Of a DNA stretch of 64,000 bases, positions 1 through 8,747 are shown one piece after another. The stretch comes from Aeromicrobium chenweiae (GTDB lineage Bacteria > Actinomycetota > Actinomycetes > Propionibacteriales > Nocardioidaceae), in contig NZ_CP026952.1 in NCBI RefSeq assembly GCF_003065605.1, forward strand, positions 2,666,001-2,730,000, in the 5' to 3' direction. The notes under the pieces are model-generated. The model was not told where the DNA came from and made no database searches. It worked only from the letters and a program-made list of their open reading frames with translations. Each line of letters starts with the position of its first letter. The stretch's first letter is position 1. The translations under genes and the position numbers were made by a program.

Positions 1-883
1 TCACCCGGAGGGCTCCGGGCTCGATGCGCACCTGCTGCAGTCCGGCCGGCGTGAACGTCGACCGAGCGCCGATGACCTTGACGTCCACGCGGGCCGTGGC
101 CGTGCCGGGATTGAGCACCAGCAGCGACCGCCCGGAGGCACCCTTGACGATCCCGCCGACCACCTGGTCGCGGGCGGGCGGGCGGGTGGTGGTGACGGGC
201 TCGGTCCCGCTGGACGCCGCCGTGGAGGTGTCGTTCGCGACGACCGAGACCGAGCCCCTCGTCCGGCGGACGTGGACCGCCAGCTCGGGCTCCCCGGCCG
301 CGAGCGAGTCGACCCGGATGCGGCGCACGGCGAACGGCTCGATGACGACGCCTTGGTTGTCGACCGCGTCGATCCGCCCCTTGGGCCCCCACAGCGTGAG
401 GTCGACGGACGCCGTGGAGTCGGCGAGGTTGGTCAGGATGAGGGTGGAGAAGTGCTCGTCGCCCGACCCCAGCCCGAGCAGCCAGGCGTCGTCGACGATC
501 CCGGGGCACGAGCCGACCACGAGCCCGCCACCTCCGGCACGGGGCGCGGTGCCCGCGAAGTAGCCCACGGCACCTGAGCGGCGGCCGTCCTGCTGCACGA
601 TCACGCCGGGGCCGTCCACGACGTCCGTCTGCCACGCCCCCGGATCGCCCAGCGACGGAGCCGGCTCGCGACCCGGCAGGACCCGCGCGGTCCGCGAGCT
701 CCCGGCCGCGACCTGGCCGGCGGTGACGTCGATGACCGATCCCGCCGGGCAGGCGTAGGTCGTCTGGCTGACGTCCACCGCGCTCGGCGGCCGCGCCGGG
801 TCGTCGTGGGACGGCGCGATCGAGGCGAGGACGACGAGCAGGATCGCGACCACGGGCAGCACCGCGCTCTTGAGGTGGCTCAT
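1..883 (-). CDS. DUF5719 family protein (3' end outside window)
   Basis: The visible N-terminal 294 residues begin with a short positively charged stretch and one hydrophobic segment (about residues 6-23, signal anchor), followed by a Ser/Thr/Gly-rich extracellular beta-type region with no catalytic motif. Its ATG overlaps the stop of the glycosyltransferase by 4 bp, so the two are translationally coupled. In actinobacteria DUF5719 proteins sit next to a large membrane glycosyltransferase and whiB2, as here. The role is unknown; an envelope function is inferred from export and neighbours. No stop is reached before position 1. Confidence 0.75.
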   Translation of the reverse strand, partial: MSHLKSAVLPVVAILLVVLASIAPSHDDPARPPSAVDVSQTTYACPAGSVIDVTAGQVAAGSSRTARVLPGREPAPSLGDPGAWQTDVVDGPGVIVQQDGRRSGAVGYFAGTAPRAGGGGLVVGSCPGIVDDAWLLGLGSGDEHFSTLILTNLADSTASVDLTLWGPKGRIDAVDNQGVVIEPFAVRRIRVDSLAAGEPELAVHVRRTRGSVSVVANDTSTAASSGTEPVTTTRPPARDQVVGGIVKGASGRSLLVLNPGTATARVDVKVIGARSTFTPAGLQQVRIEPGALRV

Positions 884-3669
884 GCGGTCTCCTCCTCGTC
901 GGCCGCGAGGGCATCGGGGCCGCTGCGCCGACGGACGGGCAGGGTGAGGACGATCGCCACGAGCCAGGCGAGCACCTGCAGGCCGGTCACGACGGGGTGC
1001 CACAGCGGCGCGGACGCCCGCTGACGCTCCGGCTCCCCGGTCACGGTCCAGACGCGAGAGCCCGGCTCGTCGCTGCCGGACGGCGCCAGGCCCGCCGCGG
1101 CGTCGATGCGCCGGGCCAGCTCGCTCTCGGCCCGCGGGGCATAGATCGCGTCGATCCCGAACGAGCTGAGCGTCTGGACGTCCTCGCCGGCGGACTGGGC
1201 CAGCAGGCGACGCACCGTGCTGCTCAGGCGCTTGGTGTCGGAGCCCGAGGGGGTCAGCGCCTCCTGGCCGAGGAACGGTCCCTCGCCGGTCACCACGCGG
1301 TAGTCCACGCCTCCGGCGACGTTGCCGGTCAGCACCAGGGTGCTGCCGGGCCGCTCCGCGAGATAGACGGGCACCGTGTCGGGGCGCGCGTCGTCGAGCG
1401 GGCCGGCCGAGCCCTTGACGAGCCACACCGCCCCTGCCCCGACCGGCAGCACCAGCGCCACGACGGCGGCCGCCGCCAGCGCGGGCCGCGGCCACGACCG
1501 CGCCGCGGGGACCGCCAGGAGCACGGCCGTGGCGAGACCGCCCAGCCACAGGCCCGTGGGGACACCGACCCACGGCACGATCTCGGCCGGCCCGGCCGGG
1601 GTGGAGTACGTCACCACGGTGCCCAGCAGCGCGACGCCGAGGCCGAGCAGGGCGCCGACCCAGGCGAGCTGGACGCCGGAACGGGTGCTGCGGGGCACGA
1701 GCGCGAGGACTGCGAGCACGAGCAGGCCGACCGACAGCCAGCCGGGGACGTGACCGTCGCCGGTCCTGCCGAGCACGACGTCCTGGATCGTGGCCGCACC
1801 GGGGACCGGGTAACCCGCCTCCCACCACATGCGCCACGGGCGGGCGGCGCGCTGCACGAGCCACGGACCCAGCAGGACGACCGGAGTCACGAGGGACAGC
1901 ACGAGCTGGCGGCTGACCCAGCGTCCCTCCGACACGGCCAGGACCACCAGGGCGCCGAGGCCCAGCAGCAGGAAGATCGGCGCGAACGCCGCGGCCAGCG
2001 AGATCCAGATCCCGAGGCGCAGTGCAAGCTGCCAGCCGGGCTGCTCCGCGAGCTGCCAGGCCGTGTTGACCACGATCGGCAGGATGATCAGCGCCACGAC
2101 CGTGCCGATCCGGCCCTCGGACACGGCCCCGGTGGCCAGCACGATCAGGCCGTACGACACGGCCCAGACGATGCGCGGAGCACGGTGCGGGCTGATCAGT
2201 CGGCCGAGCCGGTGCGCGCTCAGCGCCGCGAGCGGCACCGCCAGCACCATGAGGACCGTGACCACGAGGCCCGGAAGGAACCAGACCGGCGTCGACACCA
2301 CGGCGAGGGGCAGGGCGAACAACGGGGGCAGGGACGTGCTGGCGAGCCCGACGTCGTGACGACGCTCGAACAAGAGCTGCCACCAGCCGCCGGCCGTGTC
2401 CGGCGCGGGGGGCAGGGCGCCACCGCTGAGGCCGCCGCCGAGCAGTCCGCGGCCCGCCACGATGGACAGCAGGACGAGCACCAGCACGACCGTGAACCAG
2501 GGCCGGCGCACGAGCAGCGACGGACCGTCGTCCAGGTCGACCGCGTCGTCGGGGGCCTGCTCGATCACGGTCGACCGGCGACCCACGGTCGTGACCGCCT
2601 CGGGCTTCACGAGGCTCGTCACGGTGTGGCGCAGGACGTCCACCCCGTGCTGGTACGGCAGCCAGTACGGCGCGAAGAGCGTGCGGATGTCCCGTTGCGA
2701 CCTGCGGATCGTGCCGGCCCGGCGGCGGCGGGCGCGTGCCAGCCGTACCGGGTGCAGATAGGCCGAGCGCACCGCGAGGAGCTCGTCGCCGGCCGCCTCC
2801 GGGTCCTTGCCGATGATCAGGCCGATGACCCGCAGCAGGGATCCGAAGAACAGCCGGACGTACTGCCACAGGAACCGGGGCATCGGCGTGTTGGCGAGCT
2901 GCGTGTAGAGCGCGGCCCGTCGCCGTTCCCACGGCGGGACGTCGCCGGGCGTGCGGGCTCGCGTCCCCCGTCGGGTGGACTCGGCGTGGAAGATCACCGC
3001 CGCCGGGGCGGTGACGGTGCGATAGCCCGCCCGCGCGAGCCGCCAGCCGAAGTCGATGTCGTCGAAGTACATCGGGAGCTCGGGGTCGAGGCCGTCCAGC
3101 TCGAGCCAGACGTCGCGGCGCACCAGCATCCCCGCGGTGTTGACCGCGAGCACGTCCCGCGGGCGGTCGTGCTGACCGGCATCCGGCTCACCGGTCTCCA
3201 GACCGGTCTCGCGGGCTCCGGTTCCGGTGACCGTCAGGCCGACCTCGAGCAGCCGGCGCAGGGACGGCCACTCCCGGATCTTGGGGCCGACGGCGCCGAT
3301 GTCGGGCGCGGACGTCGCCGTGTCGAGCAGTCCGGCCAAGGTCCCGGGCAGCACGGACGCGTCGTCGTGCAGCAGCCAGATCCAGTCGGTCTCCGGCATG
3401 TCACGCAGGGCCAGGCGCACCGCGTCGCCGAACCCCGTCCCGGACGGGGCGTACGTGACGCGGTCGGCGCCGAAGGAGTCACGCAGCAGGTCGGCACTGC
3501 CGTCGGTCGACGCGACGTCGACGACCCGCCAGTGCGAGGGCGCGTAGGTCATGTTGCTGAAGGAGGCCAGCACCTGGGGAAGCCATCGGGCCCCGTTGTG
3601 CGCCACGAGAACGGCGCCGACCCTGGGCGGGTCGTCGTGCCACAGGCGCGTCGCTTCGGTCCCGTCCAC
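880..3669 (-). CDS. Family 2 glycosyltransferase with large polytopic C-terminal region
   Basis: A 929-residue protein. Residues about 15-260 form a GT-A (GT2) domain: the nucleotide-binding start AHNGARWLP, a HDDAS motif near residue 100 in the DXD position, and FDDIDFGWRLARAG near residue 195 as the acceptor/catalytic region. From about residue 395 onward there are many hydrophobic helices (ten or more) plus an extracytoplasmic loop before a last helix near the C-terminus, giving a membrane enzyme that probably transfers sugar to a lipid-linked or wall acceptor. Start is GTG. It is downstream of whiB2 and coupled to the DUF5719 gene. Donor and acceptor cannot be read from sequence. Confidence 0.85.
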   Translation of the reverse strand: MDGTEATRLWHDDPPRVGAVLVAHNGARWLPQVLASFSNMTYAPSHWRVVDVASTDGSADLLRDSFGADRVTYAPSGTGFGDAVRLALRDMPETDWIWLLHDDASVLPGTLAGLLDTATSAPDIGAVGPKIREWPSLRRLLEVGLTVTGTGARETGLETGEPDAGQHDRPRDVLAVNTAGMLVRRDVWLELDGLDPELPMYFDDIDFGWRLARAGYRTVTAPAAVIFHAESTRRGTRARTPGDVPPWERRRAALYTQLANTPMPRFLWQYVRLFFGSLLRVIGLIIGKDPEAAGDELLAVRSAYLHPVRLARARRRRAGTIRRSQRDIRTLFAPYWLPYQHGVDVLRHTVTSLVKPEAVTTVGRRSTVIEQAPDDAVDLDDGPSLLVRRPWFTVVLVLVLLSIVAGRGLLGGGLSGGALPPAPDTAGGWWQLLFERRHDVGLASTSLPPLFALPLAVVSTPVWFLPGLVVTVLMVLAVPLAALSAHRLGRLISPHRAPRIVWAVSYGLIVLATGAVSEGRIGTVVALIILPIVVNTAWQLAEQPGWQLALRLGIWISLAAAFAPIFLLLGLGALVVLAVSEGRWVSRQLVLSLVTPVVLLGPWLVQRAARPWRMWWEAGYPVPGAATIQDVVLGRTGDGHVPGWLSVGLLVLAVLALVPRSTRSGVQLAWVGALLGLGVALLGTVVTYSTPAGPAEIVPWVGVPTGLWLGGLATAVLLAVPAARSWPRPALAAAAVVALVLPVGAGAVWLVKGSAGPLDDARPDTVPVYLAERPGSTLVLTGNVAGGVDYRVVTGEGPFLGQEALTPSGSDTKRLSSTVRRLLAQSAGEDVQTLSSFGIDAIYAPRAESELARRIDAAAGLAPSGSDEPGSRVWTVTGEPERQRASAPLWHPVVTGLQVLAWLVAIVLTLPVRRRSGPDALAADEEETA

Positions 3670-3704
3670 GTAGATCGACTCTAGAGGACGGGGAAAGGGC
3701 GCGC

Positions 3705-3959
3705 TTAGGCCCGCTTCTTGAGCTTGCGCCGTTCGCGCTCGGACAGACCGCCCCAGATGCCGAACCGCTCATCGTGAGCCAGGGCGTACTCGAGGCACTC
3801 TCCTCGGACGTCGCACGTCAGGCAGACCCGCTTGGCCTCACGCGTCGATCCGCCCTTCTCGGGGAAGAACGCCTCTGGGTCCGTCTGAGCGCACAGCGCA
3901 CGCTCCTGCCACATGAGTTCTTCATCGAGCTCTTGCGGCAGACCCAGATCGAATGACAT
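3705..3959 (-). CDS. whiB2: WhiB-family iron-sulfur regulator, WhiB2/WhmD type
   Basis: 84 residues with the four cluster-binding cysteines C23, C46, C49 and C55 (CxxC in the middle), the WhiB turn GIWGG at 67-71 and a basic tail for DNA binding. The stretch AQTDPEAFFPEKGGSTREAK and the GIWGG segment are as I remember them in mycobacterial WhiB2, which controls septation and division. WhiB proteins carry a 4Fe-4S cluster and act with the primary sigma factor. A longer reading frame from 3989 exists, but that codon lies between the -35 and -10 elements of an excellent promoter, so the start at 3959 is preferred. The glycosyltransferase and DUF5719 genes follow. Confidence 0.93.
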   Translation of the reverse strand: MSFDLGLPQELDEELMWQERALCAQTDPEAFFPEKGGSTREAKRVCLTCDVRGECLEYALAHDERFGIWGGLSERERRKLKKRA

Positions 3960-3966
3960 ACGTGGA

Positions 3967-3996
3967 ATTACAGTCCTGTGGCCTCTCACATGTCAA
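3967..3996 (-). promoter_or_regulatory. whiB2 promoter, leaderless
   Basis: On the minus strand a perfect -35 TTGACA (3996-3991) is separated by 18 bp from TGTAAT (3972-3967). The whiB2 ATG begins 7 nt beyond the -10, so transcription should start at or next to the start codon. This is the best primary-sigma-type promoter seen in the window. Confidence 0.7.
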
Positions 3997-4076
3997 GCCG
4001 AATGGCAAGATTCTCGAAATCCCCGGCGTGTCGCCCCGGTGCAGGTCGCTCTCCGGTGCACGACACAATGGCAACC

Positions 4077-4850
4077 ATGCGGATCACGATCGTCAGCGGC
4101 GCCGACGGCGCCCCCTTCCTCCACGACCTCGCGGCCCGGCTCGCTCCCGAGGACGTGCTGACGGTCATCGCCCCGACCGTCCGCGACCACTGGTCCGCCT
4201 GGCTCAAGGCGTCCCCCGACCTCGACGCCCTGCTGCTCGTGCCGGGCACCCCCACGACGTACGCCGTGGCCGACCAGCTGCGCACGATCGAGTACTCCCC
4301 CGAGTGGCAGCGCACCAGCGACCAGGACGTGGCCACCCGGCTCGTGCGCACCGAGCTGATCGGCACCGGGTTCTCCCTCACCGAGGCGACGCTCGCCGCG
4401 GCGACCCGCAGCGGTCTGCCGTACGCCCTGCTGCCGGCCTGCGAGCAGCGTGCCGAGCTGCACGTCGTGGTCGGTGGCGACGAGCCGCGCGCGATCCACG
4501 TCGAGGAGTACCTCGCCGACCCCGGCGCGCACTCCCCCACCGAGACCGTCCTCGTCGCCGAGTCCCTGTCCGTGTCGCCGACCGTCGTCACGGCGTTGCA
4601 GCAGACCGACGTCCTCGTCCTCGCACCCTCGAGCCGCACCCTGGCGATCGATCCCGTGCTGCGCGTCCCCGGGTTCCTCGACCTCGTCACCGACGACCTG
4701 CCGGTGATCGTCGTGGACCACGAGGACTCGGCACCCGCGGACCTGGTCCGCGTCGCCGGCCTGCGCGAGGCGGACCCGGGCGACACGCACGCGGCGCCCG
4801 CCGACCCCGCCGCCGTCCTCGACCTCGCCCGGAAGCTGGTCGTCGCATGA
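4077..4850 (+). CDS. CofD-like protein with degraded active-site motifs
   Basis: 257 residues, clearly related to CofD/FbiA (2-phospho-L-lactate transferase of coenzyme F420 synthesis) but altered at the sites that matter. Conserved: SPDLD near 40, the block SDQDVATRLVRTELI near 82-96, and APSSRTLAID...VPG near 180. Lost: the N-terminal GGVGGAR glycine loop reads SGADGAP, the NVGDD metal/substrate motif reads APTVRD, and the C-terminal part is about 70 residues shorter than FbiA. The frame is intact, so this is probably a repurposed or non-catalytic paralogue rather than a decayed gene. It sits beside whiB2, exactly where fbiA sits in mycobacteria. The start is the ATG that aligns with CofD; CACAAT lies 7 nt upstream. 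It overlaps the next gene by 4 bp. Confidence 0.75.
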   Translation: MRITIVSGADGAPFLHDLAARLAPEDVLTVIAPTVRDHWSAWLKASPDLDALLLVPGTPTTYAVADQLRTIEYSPEWQRTSDQDVATRLVRTELIGTGFSLTEATLAAATRSGLPYALLPACEQRAELHVVVGGDEPRAIHVEEYLADPGAHSPTETVLVAESLSVSPTVVTALQQTDVLVLAPSSRTLAIDPVLRVPGFLDLVTDDLPVIVVDHEDSAPADLVRVAGLREADPGDTHAAPADPAAVLDLARKLVVA

Positions 4851-5512
4851 GGACGCTCGACCAGCTGCTGCGGACCAGCGCGGACCCGTCGCAGCCGCTG
4901 CTGACCTACTACGACATGTCCACGGGCGAGCGCGTCGAGCTCAGCACGATCACCACGGCGAACTGGGTGGCCAAGACCAGCAACTTCCTGGTCGACGAGC
5001 TCGAGGTCGAGCCCGGTGCCCGCATCCGCATCGGGCTTCCCAGCCACTGGCTGACCGCGGTGTGGATCCTCTCCGCCTGGAACGTCGGGGCGGCGGTCGT
5101 CGACTCCGGCGCCGACATCGGCCTCAGCGGGCCCGAGCTGCTCGCGGACGAGCCGGTGCGCGTCGCCGCGTCCCTGCGTCCCCTCGGGGGCCGCTTCGCA
5201 TCGCCGCCGGAAGGCTTCCTCGACCTCGGCGCGGAGGTGCCGGGCCACGGCGACCGCTTCGTCGCCCTCGATCCCCCGCAGCCCTCGACGCTCGCGCTCG
5301 ACCTCGACGGCGTCGAGCGCACCCACGCGGACCTGCTCACCCAGGTCTCACCGGACGACACGCGCAGGGTCGTGGCGCCCGGCTCGCTCGTGCGTGACGC
5401 CGAGCTGCTGGTCGCGGCCTGCCTCGGCGGCGGCTCGCTCGTCGTCGTGGCGTCCGCCACGCCCGAGCAGATCTCCCGCGTGGCGGCCCAAGAGGGCGGC
5501 CGGGCGGACTAG
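4847..5512 (+). CDS. TIGR03089 family protein
   Basis: 221 residues, starting at the ATGA overlap with the CofD-like gene. It matches the short actinobacterial TIGR03089 family, which resembles the N-terminal part of AMP-binding (acyl-adenylate-forming) enzymes: an opening with LLTYYDMSTGERVELS, a helix-rich region around TANWVAKTSNFLVDEL, and LPSHWLTAVWILSAWNVGA. It lacks the adenylation signature and C-terminal domain of real ligases, so an enzymatic role is doubtful. Function unknown. In mycobacteria fbiB would occupy this position next to fbiA. Confidence 0.75.
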   Translation: MRTLDQLLRTSADPSQPLLTYYDMSTGERVELSTITTANWVAKTSNFLVDELEVEPGARIRIGLPSHWLTAVWILSAWNVGAAVVDSGADIGLSGPELLADEPVRVAASLRPLGGRFASPPEGFLDLGAEVPGHGDRFVALDPPQPSTLALDLDGVERTHADLLTQVSPDDTRRVVAPGSLVRDAELLVAACLGGGSLVVVASATPEQISRVAAQEGGRAD

Positions 5513-5592
5513 GCGAATCCACTACACTCGACGAGGCCGCGGCACCTGCCTGCCCGCCGGTCTCACCGCCTGAACAGTAGGGACACCCACGA

Positions 5593-6456
5593 ATGACAAC
5601 CGCCGAGGACGCGGCGCGCGCAGGCCTGATCAAGGTCGGCGGACGCCCTCCGCTCATGACCTACGTCGCCGAGGTGTGGCGGCGCCGGCAGTTCGTCTAC
5701 TCGATGGCCCGGTTCAAGATCGAGTCCGAGAACCAGCAGAACTCCCTCGGGATGTTCTGGGTCGTCCTCAAGCCGCTGCTGAACGCCCTGGTCTACGGGG
5801 CCGTCTTCGGCTTCCTGATCGGCGACGAGGGACGCCCTGAGCACTTCGTCGAGTTCCTCATCATCGGCGTCTTCGTCTTCGAGTTCTTCGCCCAGTCGTG
5901 GACGAGCGGCGGCAAGGCGATCACCAGCAACGCCGCCCTGCTGCAGAGCCTGGCGTTCCCCCGCATGGCGCTGCCGCTCGCCGCGGTGACGCAGCGATTC
6001 CTGCAGTTCCTGCCCACCGTCGCGATCATGATGGTGTTCCTGGTGATCAGCGGCGGGCTGGGTTCCGTCGAGGTGCAGTGGCTCCTGATCGTCCCGCTCT
6101 TCGCGCTGTACTTCCTGTTCAACTGCGGGCTGGCCCTGGTCACGGCGCGGCTGTCGGTGCACTGGCGCGACCTCAACAACTTCCTGCCGTTCCTGACCCG
6201 GTTCTTCTTCTACACGACCGGCATCTTCTTCAGCATCGAGAAGCGGTTCGCCGAGCACCCGACGCTGGTGAAGATCACCGACGCCCAACCCGTCCACGAG
6301 TTCCTGAGCATCGCGCGCGGCATCCTGCTGCAGGGCCCCGACTACCACGTCGACAACCGCTACTGGCTGTTCGCCACGGCCTGGTCGCTCGGCCTGTTCG
6401 CGTTCGGGGTCTGGTTCTTCTGGCGCGCCGAGGAGAGGTACGGCCGTGTCGACTGA
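5593..6456 (+). CDS. wzm: Polysaccharide ABC exporter, membrane subunit (Wzm-like)
   Basis: 287 residues of the ABC-2 permease family: a cytoplasmic N-terminus, an amphipathic connector with SMARFKIESENQQNSLGMFW, then six hydrophobic segments and a cytoplasmic C-terminal tail. This organisation and the adjacent ATPase match the two-component exporters of lipid-linked polysaccharides; the closest pattern I recall is the mycobacterial galactan exporter (Rv3783/Rv3781). It likely moves a lipid-linked wall glycan across the plasma membrane. The stop overlaps the ATPase gene by 11 bp. Confidence 0.9.
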   Translation: MTTAEDAARAGLIKVGGRPPLMTYVAEVWRRRQFVYSMARFKIESENQQNSLGMFWVVLKPLLNALVYGAVFGFLIGDEGRPEHFVEFLIIGVFVFEFFAQSWTSGGKAITSNAALLQSLAFPRMALPLAAVTQRFLQFLPTVAIMMVFLVISGGLGSVEVQWLLIVPLFALYFLFNCGLALVTARLSVHWRDLNNFLPFLTRFFFYTTGIFFSIEKRFAEHPTLVKITDAQPVHEFLSIARGILLQGPDYHVDNRYWLFATAWSLGLFAFGVWFFWRAEERYGRVD

Positions 6457-7231
6457 GCCCACCCCCATGACGTCCCCCTCCCCCGACGCGCGTCGGCCGG
6501 TCGTCATCGTCGACGACGTCCACGTCGAGTACAAGGTCTTCGCGACCGGCAAGCGTCCGACGGCGGCCGATCGCCGCTCGCTGAACCTGCGTGGGCGTGG
6601 CAAGCAGATGCGGACCGTGCACGCGCTGAAGGGCGTGTCGTTCACCGCGTACGAGAACGACAGCATCGGCGTCATCGGCACGAACGGCTCCGGCAAGTCC
6701 ACGCTGATGCGGGCCATCGTCGGCCTCACCAGCACGAGCCGCGGCGCGATCTACGCGCAGTCGCGCCCGAGCCTCCTCGGCGTCGGCGCGGCGCTGATGA
6801 AGGACCTGTCGGGCGACCGGAACATCATCCTCGGCGGGCTGGCCATGGGCTTCACGATGGAGGAGATCGAGGAGAACTACGACGACATCGTGTCGTTCGC
6901 GGGCCTCGAGAAGTTCATCGACCTGCCCATGCGCGCCTACTCCTCGGGCATGACCGCCCGCCTGAAGTTCGCGATCGCCAGCGTCAAGACCCACGAGATC
7001 CTCATCGTGGACGAGGCCCTCGCGGTCGGCGACCGGACGTTCCGCCAGCGCAGCGAGGCGCGCATCCGCGAGATCCGCGACAACGCCGGAACGGTGTTCC
7101 TCGTCAGCCACTCGATGAAGTCCATCAAGGACACCTGCAGCCGGGTCATCTGGCTCGACCAGGGCACGCTCGTCATGGACGGCGACCCGGACGAGGTCAT
7201 CGCGGCCTACAACAAGGCCCAGGACAAGTAA
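6446..7231 (+). CDS. wzt: Polysaccharide ABC exporter, ATPase subunit (Wzt-like)
   Basis: 261 residues with Walker A GTNGSGKST at 78-86, a degenerate signature SSGMTARL near 166-173, Walker B ending in VDE (188-190) and a switch region LVSHS. The non-canonical signature (SSGM rather than LSGGQ) is typical of Wzt/TagH-type exporters. There is no C-terminal carbohydrate-binding domain, so export need not depend on recognition of a modified chain end. Start is GTG inside the permease gene; ATG codon 8 is an alternative. It runs convergently into the first LCP gene with a 9-bp gap. Confidence 0.92.
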   Translation: MSTEPTPMTSPSPDARRPVVIVDDVHVEYKVFATGKRPTAADRRSLNLRGRGKQMRTVHALKGVSFTAYENDSIGVIGTNGSGKSTLMRAIVGLTSTSRGAIYAQSRPSLLGVGAALMKDLSGDRNIILGGLAMGFTMEEIEENYDDIVSFAGLEKFIDLPMRAYSSGMTARLKFAIASVKTHEILIVDEALAVGDRTFRQRSEARIREIRDNAGTVFLVSHSMKSIKDTCSRVIWLDQGTLVMDGDPDEVIAAYNKAQDK

Positions 7232-7240
7232 CCGCGCGGC

Positions 7241-8650
7241 TCAGCAGTCCGCGTCGAGGTCGTCGGAGTTGTTGGCCTTGCGGGCGTTCGGCTGCTTCGG
7301 GGCGGTACCGGTGGGCTTGCGGACACCCTCGGACGTGTCGATGGCCATCTGGATCGCGGCGTGGATCGCGTCGTAGTCCGGCGTCACGGTGTTGAACTCG
7401 GGCGGGACGACAGACACCGTGCGGATCTTGGAGCCCCGTGACTTCAGGGCGAGGTCGGCGAACTGGCCGAGCTCCTTGCGCGGGATGTTGGTGCTCAGCA
7501 GCTCCTTGCCCGACTGCGCGATCTTGGTCGCATTCGTCAGGACCTTGGTCGGGCTCAGCTGGTCGGCCATCGCCGCCATGAGGCACTTCTGCCGTCCCAT
7601 GCGCGTGTAGTCGTCGGACTGGACGCGGCTGCGGGCGTACCAGAGCGCCTCCTGGCCGTCGAGCGTGCGCCGTCCGGCCGGGATGTACGTCTGCTTGTAC
7701 GCGTCGTCGTGGCCGAACATCGCGATCGGCGACTCCACGTCCATCTCGACGCCACCGACGGCGTCGACGAGGCCCTTGAACCCGTTGAGGTTGACCATCA
7801 CGAAGTAGTTGACCTTGAGGTCGGTCGCACCCTCGATGGCGTCGATCGTGGCGTCCAGGCCCGGGTCGTCACTGTCCGGGTACAGGTCCGGGCGGTTCTG
7901 CGCCTCGGTGTGCACCGCGTTCAGCAGGCACTCGGACCCGCAGTTGTACCCGTACGGGTAGAGCTGCCGCATCGGGCTGCCCTTGGAGAACGGGACGTTC
8001 TGCAGGTTGCGCGGCAGCGAGACGAGGACGACCTTGCCGCTGTCCGCGTCGACGCTGGCGACGGTGAGCGAGTCCGGGCGGACCCCCTCGCGGTCCCCGC
8101 GGGCGTCCGAGCCGACGAGCAGGATGTTGTAGCGCCCCTTGAGCGGCGTCGACGTCGGGACGTCGTCCGGGAACACCGTCGTGACCGTCTCGCGCGACAC
8201 CTTGATGACCTGCGACGCGTACGCCGTGGACCCGGCGACGCCGCCGATGATCGCCACGTTGATCACGGTGATCAGGGCGGCCCGGGCGAAGTTGAGGCTG
8301 TACGGCGAGGCGAGGCGCCACGCGTCCACGAACAGCGCAGCCCACAGCACCGCGACCACCACCAGGCCCACCCGCGCGGTCAGCAGGATGTCGGGATCGG
8401 TGAACCAGTCGAGCACCTGGGCGCGGTCGGTGCGGTACGTCACGAGCAACCAGACGCCACCGCAGACAGCAGCCACCCATGCCGTCACCGCGACCCAGCC
8501 GACGATCTTCTTGCCGATCGCGAGGTGCCCCGAACCCGGGAGGACGACCGTCATCAGGCAGAGCAGCAGGGCGCGCCGGAACCGGACGCGCGGCGAGTCC
8601 AGGTGCTGGTCCTGGTAGCCGCGGCCCAGGAGACTCGCGCGATGCGACAT
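7241..8650 (-). CDS. LytR-CpsA-Psr family phosphotransferase (LCP 1)
   Basis: 469 residues. Residues 25-150 hold four hydrophobic segments, an extended membrane domain rather than the single anchor of classic LCPs. The LCP core starts near 173 (RYNILLVGSDARGD) and keeps the acidic and arginine residues that bind the pyrophosphate of the polyprenyl-linked donor: D182, R184, R191, D193 and R214, and later the ARSRVQSDDYTRMGRQ segment. LCP enzymes attach lipid-linked glycopolymers to peptidoglycan outside the membrane. It is 97 bp downstream of a same-strand paralogue. A GAGGG ribosome site precedes the ATG. A C-terminal basic/Asn-rich tail ends in DADC. Confidence 0.92.
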   Translation of the reverse strand: MSHRASLLGRGYQDQHLDSPRVRFRRALLLCLMTVVLPGSGHLAIGKKIVGWVAVTAWVAAVCGGVWLLVTYRTDRAQVLDWFTDPDILLTARVGLVVVAVLWAALFVDAWRLASPYSLNFARAALITVINVAIIGGVAGSTAYASQVIKVSRETVTTVFPDDVPTSTPLKGRYNILLVGSDARGDREGVRPDSLTVASVDADSGKVVLVSLPRNLQNVPFSKGSPMRQLYPYGYNCGSECLLNAVHTEAQNRPDLYPDSDDPGLDATIDAIEGATDLKVNYFVMVNLNGFKGLVDAVGGVEMDVESPIAMFGHDDAYKQTYIPAGRRTLDGQEALWYARSRVQSDDYTRMGRQKCLMAAMADQLSPTKVLTNATKIAQSGKELLSTNIPRKELGQFADLALKSRGSKIRTVSVVPPEFNTVTPDYDAIHAAIQMAIDTSEGVRKPTGTAPKQPNARKANNSDDLDADC

Positions 8651-8691
8651 GTTCCCTCACGGTGGTGCGGCCGACGAGACTCCATTATGGA

Positions 8692-8705
8692 GGACACCGG
8701 TGTCC
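8692..8705. promoter_or_regulatory. Perfect 14-bp palindrome upstream of LCP 1
   Basis: GGACACCGGTGTCC reads the same on both strands, 42 bp upstream of the LCP 1 start and beside a CATAAT element (minus strand). Size and placement suit a dimeric repressor site, but no candidate regulator lies next to it. Confidence 0.35.
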
Positions 8706-8747
8706 AAGGCGACAGATTGCTGCGATTCCGCTGGGGCTGGTGTGACG

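Noticed and set aside
997..3684. 895-codon plus-strand open frame opposite the glycosyltransferase
   Set aside because: Composition is that of a GC-rich mirror frame (Arg, Gly, His, Gln-rich, no hydrophobic core); the minus-strand frame has clear GT2 motifs and helices.
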